DNA of 64,000 nucleotides from JAHBNG01 sp039028975 (GTDB taxonomy: Bacteria; Chloroflexota; Anaerolineae; Caldilineales; Caldilineaceae): assembly GCA_039028975.1 (NCBI GenBank), contig JBCCHB010000057.1:1-64000 (forward strand), given 5' to 3'. Shown piece by piece: positions 36,355 to 45,965 of the stretch. Each line of letters begins with the position of its first letter. Position 1 is the stretch's first letter. The translations under genes and the position numbers were made by a program. A model generated the notes under the pieces. It was not told where the DNA came from. It made no database searches and saw only the letters and a list, made by a program, of their open reading frames with translations.

Positions 36355-37512
36355 CTATAGATGCACAAATCGGTCCTGTGGGTCGACGCCAGTTTTGATG
36401 CGCTGGACAAACGCTGTTCCTTGGCGCTTTCCGAGAAAGATGGACGCGGTTTCTTTGCCTTCTAAACCATTGTGGCTTTCGGCTTGAATCTCGGCATCGT
36501 GCTTGCCCCATCGTATGACCAACCCAGAGAGAGAGAGCTCCTCTAGCAGCAATTCGAGCTGGTGAATTGACTTACGCCATGCCAGCCAACAGAGATGCCC
36601 ACCTGAGGTATAGCGCCGCACACTGCCCGTGTTGGCCAAATGTTGATCCAGTTCGTTCAACCGGCTGGGTGCAAGAGGCACTTTGACAATGGCCGCATCT
36701 GCTGGCACCCACTGAAAGTTCCTTACATTGTCCCAGAGGCTCTGCTCTTCTTGGGCCTGACTGATGGTGCCATTGCCCACAAGAGATTGAATCCGCTCGA
36801 GTCGGCTAGCCAGCGTACTATCCAGTCCACCTACCCGAATAGTGAGAGTCGGTCCGTTCCCTTGGGTTACGTCCACATCAACCGCATCAACGTCCAGAGG
36901 AGCAACGGCAAGCTTGCCTAGCCGTTCGACCGCCTCTTCTATGTTGGTACACGGTATAGCCAATGTCCGGAAAACTTTTGGACGTGGAAATACCTTAAAG
37001 GTTAGCTCAACCATAATGCCCAAACGACCCAAGCTACCTACCAGTAATTTGGGTGAATCAAACCCGGCTGCGTTCTTGACGACCTTCCCGCCGCCAAGAA
37101 TCAGATCACCCTGGCCATCAATAAACCGAGTACCGATCAAAAAATCTCGCACGCCACCGTACCGATAGCGCCCAGAGCCACTCAGGCCAGAAGCCACTGT
37201 ACCACCTAGCGTAGCGCCTTGATGGGGCCAAAGGGGTTCAAAAGGCAGATATTGGCCATGTTCAGATAAAGCATGCTCTACTTCTGAAACTTTGGTCCCT
37301 GCCCATGCCGTGAATGTATACTCATCAGGCTGATAGATCAAAATACCAGAGAGACCACCCATCTCCAGCAAGGTCACATCCTGGCCCCTGGCATCTACCT
37401 TGGCTAGAGCGCTTTTGCTTCCTCCGCCCTTTGGATAGACCTTCTGAGCCGAGGCGAGGGCATCCTGCACATCAGCGATCGATTGGATGAATATGGCTTG
37501 GTTTGAGGTCAT
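36355..37512 (-). CDS. glcE: Glycolate oxidase FAD-binding subunit
   Basis: 385 residues with the PCMH-type FAD fold: a YPKGGGSKSALAK loop and LWPHQGATLGGTVASGLSGSGRYRYGGVRD, then the KNAAGFDSPKLLVGSLGRLG segment typical of GlcE. It forms the glycolate dehydrogenase core with GlcD and GlcF. A family B repeat occupies most of the 106-base gap to glcD. Confidence 0.92.
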   Translation of the reverse strand: MTSNQAIFIQSIADVQDALASAQKVYPKGGGSKSALAKVDARGQDVTLLEMGGLSGILIYQPDEYTFTAWAGTKVSEVEHALSEHGQYLPFEPLWPHQGATLGGTVASGLSGSGRYRYGGVRDFLIGTRFIDGQGDLILGGGKVVKNAAGFDSPKLLVGSLGRLGIMVELTFKVFPRPKVFRTLAIPCTNIEEAVERLGKLAVAPLDVDAVDVDVTQGNGPTLTIRVGGLDSTLASRLERIQSLVGNGTISQAQEEQSLWDNVRNFQWVPADAAIVKVPLAPSRLNELDQHLANTGSVRRYTSGGHLCWLAWRKSIHQLELLLEELSLSGLVIRWGKHDAEIQAESHNGLEGKETASIFLGKRQGTAFVQRIKTGVDPQDRFVHL

Positions 37513-37539
37513 TATTTATCCAGAATCAGGGAGGATCCG

Positions 37540-37613
37540 TAAATAACTTGCGCATTTCGTTCGGGTGCAGCCCCGTTAAATGCCCGGCTTACTTTAATTC
37601 TCGTTCCTAAAAA
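37540..37613. repeat. Family B repeat, copy 1
   Basis: In the sense of glcD it reads TTTTTAGGAACGAGAATTAA ... GGGGCTGCACCCGAACGAAA, then GCGCAAGTTATTTACGG, and it starts 5 bases after the glcD stop codon. Same orientation relative to the upstream gene as the other copies. Confidence 0.85.
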
Positions 37614-37618
37614 GTTGA

Positions 37619-39145
37619 TTACTCGCGCGAAATAATACCAGCCCGTTCAAGGGGGTGAGGGCCGTGGGAGACAAGAGCAGGCGCTTCACCAGCAGGGATA
37701 TAATCTTGCGGGAGCATTTTGCCCCGATTGGCCAACGAAACAGGATCAATGGCGTGACGGATCCGCCCCATAAAGCGGAGATCCTTATCGCTGAACATTT
37801 CACCCATGTACTCAAGCTTCTCTACCCCAACACCATGTTCACCAGTAATCGACCCGCCTAGTTCCACACAAAGTTGCAAAATCTCTCCAGCCAGTTTTTC
37901 AGCTCGCTCCAGCATACCCGTTACGCGACCATCATAGAGGATAAGCGGATGCAAATTGCCGTCTCCAGCATGAAAGACGTTGGCGACTCGTAGTTCATAC
38001 TGCTTACTGAGCCGTTCAATGTGGGCTAGGGCCTCCCCTAGGCGGCTACGAGGCACCACACCATCCTGCACAATGTAATCTGGACTCAGCCGCCCTACGG
38101 CAGAAAAGGCTCCTTTGCGTCCCTTCCAGATCCGAGTCCGTTCGTCGTCATCGTTGGCTACACGAATTTCGTATGCGCCTGAACCATTGATGACGGTTAA
38201 CAACTCTTCAAACTCGGCCTCAACCTGAACATTGTCCCCCTCCAGCTCAACTATGAGCAAGGCCGCGGCGTCCTGAGGGTATCCCGCATTGACGGACGCC
38301 TCTGCAGCTTCAATAGCCAAAGAATCCATGATCTCCATGGCACCCGGTAGCAAGCCAGACGCAACCACATCTGCGACGGCGTTGCCAGCCGCCTCCAGGG
38401 AATCATAAGCAGCCAAAAGCGTGCGATAGACTTCCGGCTTCGGTAACAAGCGCAGAACAATCTCCAGGGCGATACCGAATAGTCCTTCTGAGCCAACAAA
38501 AAAGCCACTTAAGTCTGGACCTGTCCCTTCCAGGCTGCTGCCCCCTAACTCCACAAGCTCACCATCAGGAAGGACAGCCTTAATTCCAAGTACATGATTG
38601 GCCGTCATACCATACTTTAAGCAGTGGGCACCGCCCGAATTAAAGGCTACGTTGCCACCAATGGTGCAGATTAGCTGGCTCGACGGATCAGGGGCGTAGT
38701 AGAGGCCGTGGGCTGCCGCAGCTTTGGAGACGTCCAGATTCACAACGCCCGGCTCAACGACGGCGACACGGTCAATTGGATCAAGCCGCAAAATGCGATT
38801 CAGCCGATTGAGCGCAATCACCACGCCATCTTGAATTGGCAAGGAACCACCAGAGAGGCTTGTTCCGCTACCTCTGGCCACAAAGGGAACGTTGTATTCA
38901 TGACAGAGGCGAACGGTCTCTATCACTTCCTCTGGGCTTTCTGGCAAGACAACGGCTGCAGGTTTTGTGCGAAAAGCCGTTAGTGCATCAGACTCATAGG
39001 GGGCGAGTTGAGCGTGTTGATCCAATAAGCGGCTCCTGCCATAGAGCTGACTCAGTGAACGTAGGAGATTTTTATGATTCATGTGCGTCTGTTTTGAAGC
39101 CGAGTGAACGATTGGGGGAGGGAGGTTAAGCAACTCGAATTTCAT
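37619..39145 (-). CDS. glcD: Glycolate oxidase FAD-linked subunit
   Basis: About 508 residues from the ATG at 39145, chosen because TTGAGG lies 10 bases before it; the frame runs to 39232 and a later ATG exists at 39082. FAD-binding PCMH domain (FVARGSGTSLSGGSLP; NVAFNSGGAHCLKYG; GTGPDLSGFFVGSEGLFG) and C-terminal cap with NVFHAGDGNLHPLILYD and ITGEHGVGVEK. It oxidises glycolate or D-lactate. First gene of the operon. Confidence 0.93.
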   Translation of the reverse strand: MKFELLNLPPPIVHSASKQTHMNHKNLLRSLSQLYGRSRLLDQHAQLAPYESDALTAFRTKPAAVVLPESPEEVIETVRLCHEYNVPFVARGSGTSLSGGSLPIQDGVVIALNRLNRILRLDPIDRVAVVEPGVVNLDVSKAAAAHGLYYAPDPSSQLICTIGGNVAFNSGGAHCLKYGMTANHVLGIKAVLPDGELVELGGSSLEGTGPDLSGFFVGSEGLFGIALEIVLRLLPKPEVYRTLLAAYDSLEAAGNAVADVVASGLLPGAMEIMDSLAIEAAEASVNAGYPQDAAALLIVELEGDNVQVEAEFEELLTVINGSGAYEIRVANDDDERTRIWKGRKGAFSAVGRLSPDYIVQDGVVPRSRLGEALAHIERLSKQYELRVANVFHAGDGNLHPLILYDGRVTGMLERAEKLAGEILQLCVELGGSITGEHGVGVEKLEYMGEMFSDKDLRFMGRIRHAIDPVSLANRGKMLPQDYIPAGEAPALVSHGPHPLERAGIISRE

Positions 39146-39690
39146 TTTATTGTACCTCAAGTTAACAGACAGCGCTATTTCTGAGCAATCGCACACTCCT
39201 CGTTGGATCTTGAGTAGACAAATCGACATCAACTCTAACGTGGGAATCCATCCTAAACAGGACTACGACAAATGTAGGAATTCAAGGGTCAATTTAGTCG
39301 ATGACCTCCTTGCGCTTTTGTGGCAAAATCGTATAGTACATCTTCTTCATTCTGCAATCATCACCCGCCACAAACCAATCTCAGTAGTTTTTCATGGTTC
39401 AAGATGCACCGCGGAGGACGAAAAGTCCTGCTAGGTCATCTGAATCCGTGGCCTATTTCCAGGCAGGCTGCAATTGATTGTGTAGGCACGATTTCGTGCA
39501 AATCCCCCAGGTTTGATCGCGTTCCGTCTACCGCGCTCTACTGATGATTGGCAGCGTGTAAACGGGGTAGTGAATACTTCTTCTCACAAATTAGTGCAGA
39601 GAAGTAAAGACTCTGCTGCGGCAGGTGACTGAAAATGTACAACAGTTCGGCCCGTCAGACACGGCTCATAAGGAAATATACGAGGTTTGT
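39146..39690. other. 545-base divergent intergenic region
   Basis: Separates glcD from the matrixin-like gene. GCGCTCTACTGATGA (about 39532) resembles the AGTAGATCGCA ends of family D/E. No RNA gene, terminator or convincing promoter was seen. GAGGTTTGT at the right edge is the ribosome site of the next gene. Confidence 0.45.
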
Positions 39691-41817
39691 ATGTTAACAA
39701 GAATGAGGATCCTAGCGTTTGTATGCTTCTTCATCTTTCTCCAATGCGTAGTGGCTCTACTCCTCTTTGAGTGGGAGCCTACTTTGCCAGTAACATCAGT
39801 AGAAATTGATCAATTTGCATTGGCATCGGTTCAATCATCTCTAGCAACATCACTCAATCAATCATCCACCGCTGGCACCAGTTCAACCTCCATTGACGAA
39901 TTGGTTGAAGAATCCACCTTGATCGTACGTGGTCGCATCTCCGAGACCCACAGCTATTGGAGCGAGAGTGGGTCCACCATCCACACAGAAAACTTGGTTG
40001 AAGTCAGATATATGATTAGCAAGGGAATGGATGACGGTACAAATGGCATGCCCAGCTCAACGAAGGGAAAAGAGAGCGAGATTGCAGGGTCCGCATTGGA
40101 TTACCCAGCTACCATTCGGGTACTTACTGAAGGTGGCTTTATTGAAGAAAGTTCGATTGAGGGCAGCGCAGGGGATGATGGAATCGGAATGAAGAGTAGC
40201 CATTCGCCTTTATATCGACCAAATGATGAGGTGATCATCTTCCTACAAGAAGAGCAAGAACGGCAAGATGATCAAGTGGGAGTCCAGTGGAGAGTGGTTA
40301 AAGGGGAGTTGGGCAACTATTTCGTTAACGAAAACTATGTAATCAATTCAGTAAGGCGGGCTGCCTTGACGATTGAATCATTTTACGACGATTTGGCAGC
40401 CATCCTTGAGGCGAAAAAGAGAGCCTATTTGGTACCAGAAGATTGGAAGGAATCAGAACAGGCTGCTGATGCTATTGCTCGGGAAACCTATGACGGCTTG
40501 GGATTTGTCTACAAAGATCGAAAATGGGGAGGCTCTTGCCCAGAGATCAAGTATGCGATCAACATCAACTCATCCCAGGTCGATGGGGATTATGGGAGCA
40601 CAGAAGACTTTCGCAATGCAGTCATTGCAGCCGCCGATACATGGAGCGCAGTGCAGAGTGCCGATTATACACTCACCTATGATGGCACAACAGATGCTCT
40701 TGAAACTGGTTACAATGGCGTCAATGAGGTCATCTTCTCCTCCCAAGGGGTCACCAATCCAACTGGATTGGCGCGATTTTGGTTTAATGAAGAGAACATC
40801 ATACTGGAAGCAGACATCTGGTTTAACGATAACTTCGAGTGGGACGCAACCAACGATCCGCCATATGATCGGGTTGATTTACAGAGCGCGGCTCTCCATG
40901 AGTTTGGTCACTGGCTAGCATTGGGCCACGATTCAGACCCAGAAGCAGTAATGCACCAAACATTAACCATGGGAACCCTAAAGCGTACGCTCAACCAAAA
41001 TGATATTGATGGTATATCGTTCATCTACCCTCGTCCTGCCGATTCGGCATGTGAGATTATCACCGCTGTCACCCAAACGCCCACAGCTACGCCAACGGCG
41101 ACTAATGAACCCACGGCAACTCATACTCCTACAGCAACAAACACGTCAACTGCCACAGGTACGCCAACCGCTACAAGTACACCAGACGCGACTCAGACAC
41201 CGACTGCCACAGAGGAGTCTGATGGAATCGTCGATCCAGACGATGTAGAGGAACCTGAGGATTCTGACGATGATGCTGATCATTCCGAAACACCAACGGT
41301 GACGGACACCCCAACGGCCACAGTCATCTCACAAGATCCCCAAATTGCAACCGCAACCTCAACGCCTACGTCAACCCCAACTTCTTTGCCGCCACAGTCT
41401 GCTTCTCAGCAACTAGAGATTAACTATCCGGACGGTGTACCGGGCAGCTTCTTTACTATCAGAGGTACTGGTTATAGACCGAATGAAGTGACAGGCTTCT
41501 TTCTCGATGAAACCTTTCTCGGGGAAATTCAGGCCAGCAGCAGTGGAGAGTTTACACTCATCTTGTCAACGCTTGGTGCCTCAGTCGGTGTCCATACGGT
41601 TCAGGTCCCATCTATGAACCAGGGAAGTGCACAGCTTCCGCCAGCGGCTCAGGTCTTTTCGCCCTATGTTCCTAATGAGGCAGTTGTTACCTTCTTGCTT
41701 TCTCCGGACAGCTCGTTCCGAGCAAAGCAGGTTACAGGACTTTCGCCAAGTCTACAGACGGTAGAGATCATGTTACCAAGCCTCACGAATCTATTTCTAC
41801 CATTTGTGGCTAAATAG
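39691..41817 (+). CDS. Secreted matrixin-like zinc metalloprotease with Pro/Thr linker
   Basis: About 708 residues from the ATG at 39691 (GAGG 5 bases upstream); the frame extends to 39625. An N-terminal signal/membrane helix (ILAFVCFFIFLQCVVALLLF). A catalytic domain with HEFGHWLALGH (H403, E404, H407, H413) and a downstream VMHQ Met-turn defines a metzincin of the matrixin type. Then comes a long Thr/Pro-rich linker (TPTATPTATN ...), an Ig-like domain (PGSFFTIRGTGYRPNEV) and the tail NLFLPFVAK. The linker probably spans the cell wall or surface layer. Confidence 0.87.
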   Translation: MLTRMRILAFVCFFIFLQCVVALLLFEWEPTLPVTSVEIDQFALASVQSSLATSLNQSSTAGTSSTSIDELVEESTLIVRGRISETHSYWSESGSTIHTENLVEVRYMISKGMDDGTNGMPSSTKGKESEIAGSALDYPATIRVLTEGGFIEESSIEGSAGDDGIGMKSSHSPLYRPNDEVIIFLQEEQERQDDQVGVQWRVVKGELGNYFVNENYVINSVRRAALTIESFYDDLAAILEAKKRAYLVPEDWKESEQAADAIARETYDGLGFVYKDRKWGGSCPEIKYAININSSQVDGDYGSTEDFRNAVIAAADTWSAVQSADYTLTYDGTTDALETGYNGVNEVIFSSQGVTNPTGLARFWFNEENIILEADIWFNDNFEWDATNDPPYDRVDLQSAALHEFGHWLALGHDSDPEAVMHQTLTMGTLKRTLNQNDIDGISFIYPRPADSACEIITAVTQTPTATPTATNEPTATHTPTATNTSTATGTPTATSTPDATQTPTATEESDGIVDPDDVEEPEDSDDDADHSETPTVTDTPTATVISQDPQIATATSTPTSTPTSLPPQSASQQLEINYPDGVPGSFFTIRGTGYRPNEVTGFFLDETFLGEIQASSSGEFTLILSTLGASVGVHTVQVPSMNQGSAQLPPAAQVFSPYVPNEAVVTFLLSPDSSFRAKQVTGLSPSLQTVEIMLPSLTNLFLPFVAK

Positions 41818-41842
41818 CGGCGAAGCATAGCAAGGTATCCAA

Positions 41843-43726
41843 TCAGCGGCTCGGCAGTCCCAGGGTCTCTAACTCTGGGAACTGCAATACCTCCAAAAAC
41901 GAATCGTTAAAATCCCCTCGCCCTGACAGTTCGTGATATTCGACAATCTCTGGCAAGGTTCGAGCAACCTCCCTTTCGCGGAAAGAGAGTAGGGCAATTT
42001 TAGCTCCTTCGCCAGCGGAATTCCCTACAGCCTTGATCCGCTCTACCGGTACAGGAGGGACCAATCCAATGATGCGCGCGCTTTGGGGGTTGATGTAGCT
42101 ACCAAACGATCCCGCAAGGTAGATCTCGACGAGTTCATCGGCTTCGATGCCCAACTCCTGCATCACCACATCAATCCCCCCTGCAATGGAGCCTTTGGCA
42201 AATTGCAGCTCACGGACATCCCGCTGGGTTAAGACGATAGGTTTTCCGCTACCAGACTCTTCCTCCCACGCCAGCACAAACGAACGTCGGCCCTCGTCGT
42301 CCGTAACAATGCGTTTGGCCATGTCAGGAGAGACAAGGTCTTCAGCCTTCTTGGCCTTAACAAAGCGCCCCGATGGCAACATTAGTCCACTCATGCGCAG
42401 TTGGGCCACAGCATCCAACAGGCCAGAACCACAAAGACCAATGGGTGGCACATCCCCAATAACCTGTAGCTCTATGGCATCGTGGGTGATGGTTACCGCT
42501 TCAATGGCACCATCGCTGGCCCGCATGCCGTCCTGAATCTGAGCACCCTCAAAGGCCGGTCCAGCAGGTGCAGCCGTTGCGACTGTGCGTGCCGCCGATC
42601 CTAAGATAATCTCGCCGTTGGTCCCCACATCTACAAGCAAGCGTACACCTTCATTTTGAGCCAAACCGGTTGCCAATAATCCAGCGACCAGATCGGCCCC
42701 CACATAGGCACCTAGGTAGGGCAAAAGATGAATCTGCGCCTGAGGTAAAATGGCCAACCCAATCTCCTGTGCCGCTACCTGCATAAGCTCCTCGACCACC
42801 GGGATAAATGGCTCTAGACCAATGGCCTCTGGATCGATACCGAGCAGGAGATGCTGCATGGTTGCGTTACCGGCCGTGACGACTTCGTAAACTTGATTGG
42901 CGTCAACGCCCCCTTCTTCCAAAAGCTGGCCAATGAGGGTATTGAGGGTCTGAATAATGAGACCATTTAATTGGAAAAGCCCATCTTCATTGAGCATGGT
43001 GTGGCTGATGCGAGAGATCACGTCAGCACCATGTATGGCCTGCCCATTGAGGGCCGAACGGACGGCAACGGGCGCTCCGCTATTCAAATCTAGTAACATG
43101 CCAACGACCGTGGTTGTACCAATATCAAAGGCCAAACCATAGGCACGCCCAGTTGTGTCTCCTGGTTCTATGCTAACTAGCTCCTGGCCGACGACAACGG
43201 CTGTCGCCTGCCACTGACTTTCACGTAGAACCATGGGTAGCTGGCGCAAGAGCGTCAACGAAGCATAGACGTCGTACCCTTCCGCCAGGAGCGCATCGCG
43301 GACTCGGCTATAATCACTTCGCTGGTCATCCAGGTTTGGTGGCGTTAAAGTCAGCAGAATCTTGTGGACATTGGCATTCAGAATGACGTGGCGATCAAAT
43401 CCCATTAACGCGGCTTTAGGGTTGCCCATCAGCCGGGGAACTTCACAGATCACGTCTGTATGGGCCTCGCTACGGCAGGAGAGCCGCCACCCATCGGCCA
43501 GTTCGTCATCGGTAAAAGCTTTGCGGTCCGCGGCCGTAGCACCATTATGCCCCTGTATGATGCGTACTTTGCACTTGCCACACGTGCCCTTTGCACCACA
43601 GGTACTATCAATGGGCAGACCAATCCAATTGGCAGCGTTGAAGAGCGTCATGCCAGGAGGAACCCGAGTTACTTTATTATGGGGACGAAATTCTATGGAT
43701 ATCTTGGAACTGTTTAGACTACTCAT
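41843..43726 (-). CDS. Ferredoxin-ASKHA protein, reductive activator of corrinoid proteins (RACo-like)
   Basis: 627 residues. The N-terminal 2Fe-2S ferredoxin domain has C43, C49, C52 (CGAKGTCGKC) and C84. The large C-terminal ASKHA ATPase-like domain has AYGLAFDIGTTTVVGMLLDL, LLVDVGTNGEIILG and IYLAGSFGSYINP. Proteins of this kind reduce inactive Co(II) corrinoids back to Co(I) at the cost of ATP. Its start overlaps the end of the corrinoid protein gene by 8 bases, so its client is very probably that protein. Confidence 0.88.
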   Translation of the reverse strand: MSSLNSSKISIEFRPHNKVTRVPPGMTLFNAANWIGLPIDSTCGAKGTCGKCKVRIIQGHNGATAADRKAFTDDELADGWRLSCRSEAHTDVICEVPRLMGNPKAALMGFDRHVILNANVHKILLTLTPPNLDDQRSDYSRVRDALLAEGYDVYASLTLLRQLPMVLRESQWQATAVVVGQELVSIEPGDTTGRAYGLAFDIGTTTVVGMLLDLNSGAPVAVRSALNGQAIHGADVISRISHTMLNEDGLFQLNGLIIQTLNTLIGQLLEEGGVDANQVYEVVTAGNATMQHLLLGIDPEAIGLEPFIPVVEELMQVAAQEIGLAILPQAQIHLLPYLGAYVGADLVAGLLATGLAQNEGVRLLVDVGTNGEIILGSAARTVATAAPAGPAFEGAQIQDGMRASDGAIEAVTITHDAIELQVIGDVPPIGLCGSGLLDAVAQLRMSGLMLPSGRFVKAKKAEDLVSPDMAKRIVTDDEGRRSFVLAWEEESGSGKPIVLTQRDVRELQFAKGSIAGGIDVVMQELGIEADELVEIYLAGSFGSYINPQSARIIGLVPPVPVERIKAVGNSAGEGAKIALLSFREREVARTLPEIVEYHELSGRGDFNDSFLEVLQFPELETLGLPSR

Positions 43727-44480
43727 CTTCTCCTTGGCCAGCTTTCACCAGTAGATCCTCTACGGCCTGCACTGCGTTGGCCAAAGCCGATTCGCCTTCT
43801 GAACTGTCGCCCCCCATGGTAACGTCATATCCCATGTCGACCATCAGCTTCTTGGCCAAGCGAACTGCGGCACTTGCATCGGGAGCAAAGCCATCTGCGC
43901 CCACGCTATCAGCAAACTCTTGGGTAACAGGCGCACCACCAACCATGATTCTAATATTATCGCGTAGGTCGGCTTCTTTCAAGGCAGTGATATTGGACTT
44001 GAAGAAGGGCATAGTCGTGGTTAGAAAGGCAGAAAAGCCCAAAAGCTGGGGCTGATGCTCTTTGACCGCTTCGACAACGTCTTCCGGTTTGACGTTGACA
44101 CCCAAATCCACAATCTCAAACCCTTCCCCCTCCAGCATGATGTTACAGAGGTTTTTGCCAATGTCGTGGACATCCCCCTTGACCGTCAACATCACTACCT
44201 TGCCAATCGGTTCCGCCCCCTTATCAGCAAGCAAGGGCCTCAATATGGCCATAGCCCCTTGCATGGCCCGGGCAGCCACCAGCATTTCGGGAACAAAGTA
44301 TTCGCCGATTTCAAAAAGACGACCTACTTCTTGGAGGGACGGGATCAACGCATCGAAGAGAATATCCAGCGGGTCCATCCCTAATGCGATGCCTTCCTCT
44401 GTCAATGCAATTACCTCTGCAGCCTCACCCTCTAAAGTGTGATCGTATAATCCATCTTTAATTTCTTCTTCACGGCTCAT
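43719..44480 (-). CDS. Methyltransferase corrinoid protein (B12-binding)
   Basis: 253 residues. An N-terminal helical cap (about 1-90) is followed by the Rossmann-like B12 domain with GDVHDIGKNL (D103, H105, G108), in which the His is the lower cobalt ligand, then GFSAFLTTTMP and the GGAPVT loop. Size and motif match MtbC/MttC/MtaC-type corrinoid proteins. AGGAG lies 9 bases before the ATG. It sits between the MtaA-like methyltransferase and the RACo-like activator. The C-terminal extension after about residue 215 is longer than usual. Confidence 0.9.
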   Translation of the reverse strand: MSREEEIKDGLYDHTLEGEAAEVIALTEEGIALGMDPLDILFDALIPSLQEVGRLFEIGEYFVPEMLVAARAMQGAMAILRPLLADKGAEPIGKVVMLTVKGDVHDIGKNLCNIMLEGEGFEIVDLGVNVKPEDVVEAVKEHQPQLLGFSAFLTTTMPFFKSNITALKEADLRDNIRIMVGGAPVTQEFADSVGADGFAPDASAAVRLAKKLMVDMGYDVTMGGDSSEGESALANAVQAVEDLLVKAGQGEDE

Positions 44481-44495
44481 AAGAGTAGGCTCCTA

Positions 44496-45524
44496 TTAAT
44501 TCATACGATGATCAATGCACGTCTCTACAATCGCCCTCAGGTTCTCCACCGGAGCCTGTAATGGGACGGCACATTCTGGGGCAATGATATCAACACCGGC
44601 GTCGATTGCGGCTTGTGCCTCTGCACGTGCTTCTTCTGGGCCGCGTGCGTAAAGGGTGATAGGGTTATTTACGTTACCGGTTAGCTTCATCTTTCCGTCA
44701 GTCTTGGTGACCATCTCATCGGGCGGATTGGCTGACTCAAAGTGGTAACAAGCAAAGCCAGCCTCATTGAAGTACTCAACCCGATCCAGCGTTTTACCGC
44801 AACAGTGGAGGATGACAGGAGCCTGCACCTGGGGAACCAACTCTTTATGATGAGGCAAGAGGAAATCACGATACATGGTATTGCGGACCAAGTCACCCGT
44901 TGCATGATCGGCCCAAACAATGGCGTCTGCACCTGCTTCGATCTGAGCCTGGGCATACAGAAGGGGGACAGGGGCCAATGTCTCTAGCGATTTACGTACG
45001 CGATCCGGGTCCATGATTGTGTCAAAGAGGAACTCTTGGGTGTTATAGACATGGTAGGAGAGTGTCCATGGCCCCATGACCTTGCCCAAGACCATGACGT
45101 TGTCTCCAAAGTGCTCCTTGAGCAAGCGGATTGCGTCAATTGAGCATTTGACGTACTTGTCTTCTAAAAATGAATCGGGGAATCCATCGGGCAGCTTAAT
45201 TTCTACATCTCGGTCTGCCCAAGGAGAGCCGGTTGGGTTGGGCATCATATCTGTGTCTGACCAATCCACCTCACAACCCAAAGCAACGGCTTCCTGCGCG
45301 ATGCTGAAAATAGGCATGACGCTGTCAAAGCCCATCACTTCATGCGCGCCCGCAGCCAAAGTTGCCATCGGTTCCGGTTCGATATTTGCGTGGGGGAAAT
45401 GTGCTCCGGTCAGATCCATTAATTCATAGGTAATGACGGATACAATGCTGGCGGCAGGCGGTCGGTCCACTGGATCGCCATTTAGTCCAGCCATGAAGCG
45501 TTGTTTGGGAGTCATTTGTTCCAT
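44496..45524 (-). CDS. Uroporphyrinogen decarboxylase-family (MtaA-like) corrinoid methyltransferase
   Basis: About 343 residues from the ATG at 45524 (AAGGA 8 bases before it); the frame extends to 45548. TIM barrel of the UroD family with the zinc-type motif of methylcobamide:CoM-like transferases: ILHCCGKT (HxC) and a distant Cys in PECAVPLQAPVENLRA. It would move a methyl group between the corrinoid protein and a thiol or another acceptor such as tetrahydrofolate. First gene of the three-gene operon. No dedicated substrate methyltransferase (MtaB/MttB type) is next to it. Confidence 0.85.
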   Translation of the reverse strand: MEQMTPKQRFMAGLNGDPVDRPPAASIVSVITYELMDLTGAHFPHANIEPEPMATLAAGAHEVMGFDSVMPIFSIAQEAVALGCEVDWSDTDMMPNPTGSPWADRDVEIKLPDGFPDSFLEDKYVKCSIDAIRLLKEHFGDNVMVLGKVMGPWTLSYHVYNTQEFLFDTIMDPDRVRKSLETLAPVPLLYAQAQIEAGADAIVWADHATGDLVRNTMYRDFLLPHHKELVPQVQAPVILHCCGKTLDRVEYFNEAGFACYHFESANPPDEMVTKTDGKMKLTGNVNNPITLYARGPEEARAEAQAAIDAGVDIIAPECAVPLQAPVENLRAIVETCIDHRMN

Positions 45525-45965
45525 TGCCACAGTTCCTTTTACTTTCAAGAAATATTTCGACCATCTGAGTCTATTATATTATACTGGTTAAAGATGGGAC
45601 AAACCGTTTCTATACTTCACATGGCTGAAATATGGTCCGCTAGAAAAGTCTTGTCCCGCCTCTTCCCCCATGCATTCTGGGAAACTCAGAAAAGTAAGGA
45701 CAGAATTTTTCTGGCCATCTATACCAGCAGAGTACAATGCCGAGGAGAGGCTCTTCGGTTCGTCAGGATTGTTTAAGGAACCGAAAGAATGACGTTGTGC
45801 TCTACTGGATTTGTACATTTGGTAGAGATTTGCCCACTGCCAGAAGGGAGCTGATTTGCGCTAATCTCGGTCGAGGTTGCTTATCAGGATATGCCATATT
45901 TGATCGAATTGCAATAAAGAGCGATCATTATAGAACCTGTTCAAGCACACTTCAAGGAGATATCG
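45525..45965. other. 441-base divergent region containing a family C repeat
   Basis: Separates the corrinoid operon from the hydroxyacid dehydrogenase. Besides the repeat at 45634-45725 nothing is recognised until the ribosome site AAGGAGATATCG at its right edge. A CCCACTGCC stretch near 45835 is not part of a cobalamin riboswitch fold that I can see. Confidence 0.5.
45634..45725. repeat. Family C palindromic repeat, copy 3 (inverted orientation)
   Basis: Reads GCTAGAAAAGTCTTGTCCCG ... GGACAGAATTTTTCTGGCC, then ATCTATACC. Its reverse complement aligns end to end with the copy inside the CHAT gene. Confidence 0.83.

Noticed and set aside
42147..42536. 129-codon plus-strand frame
   Set aside because: Antisense shadow inside the ASKHA domain of the corrinoid activator.
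45790..45880. Possible cobalamin riboswitch before the corrinoid genes (CCCACTGCC ... GGGAG)
   Set aside because: Wrong strand for the corrinoid operon, and the rest of the B12-box fold is missing.
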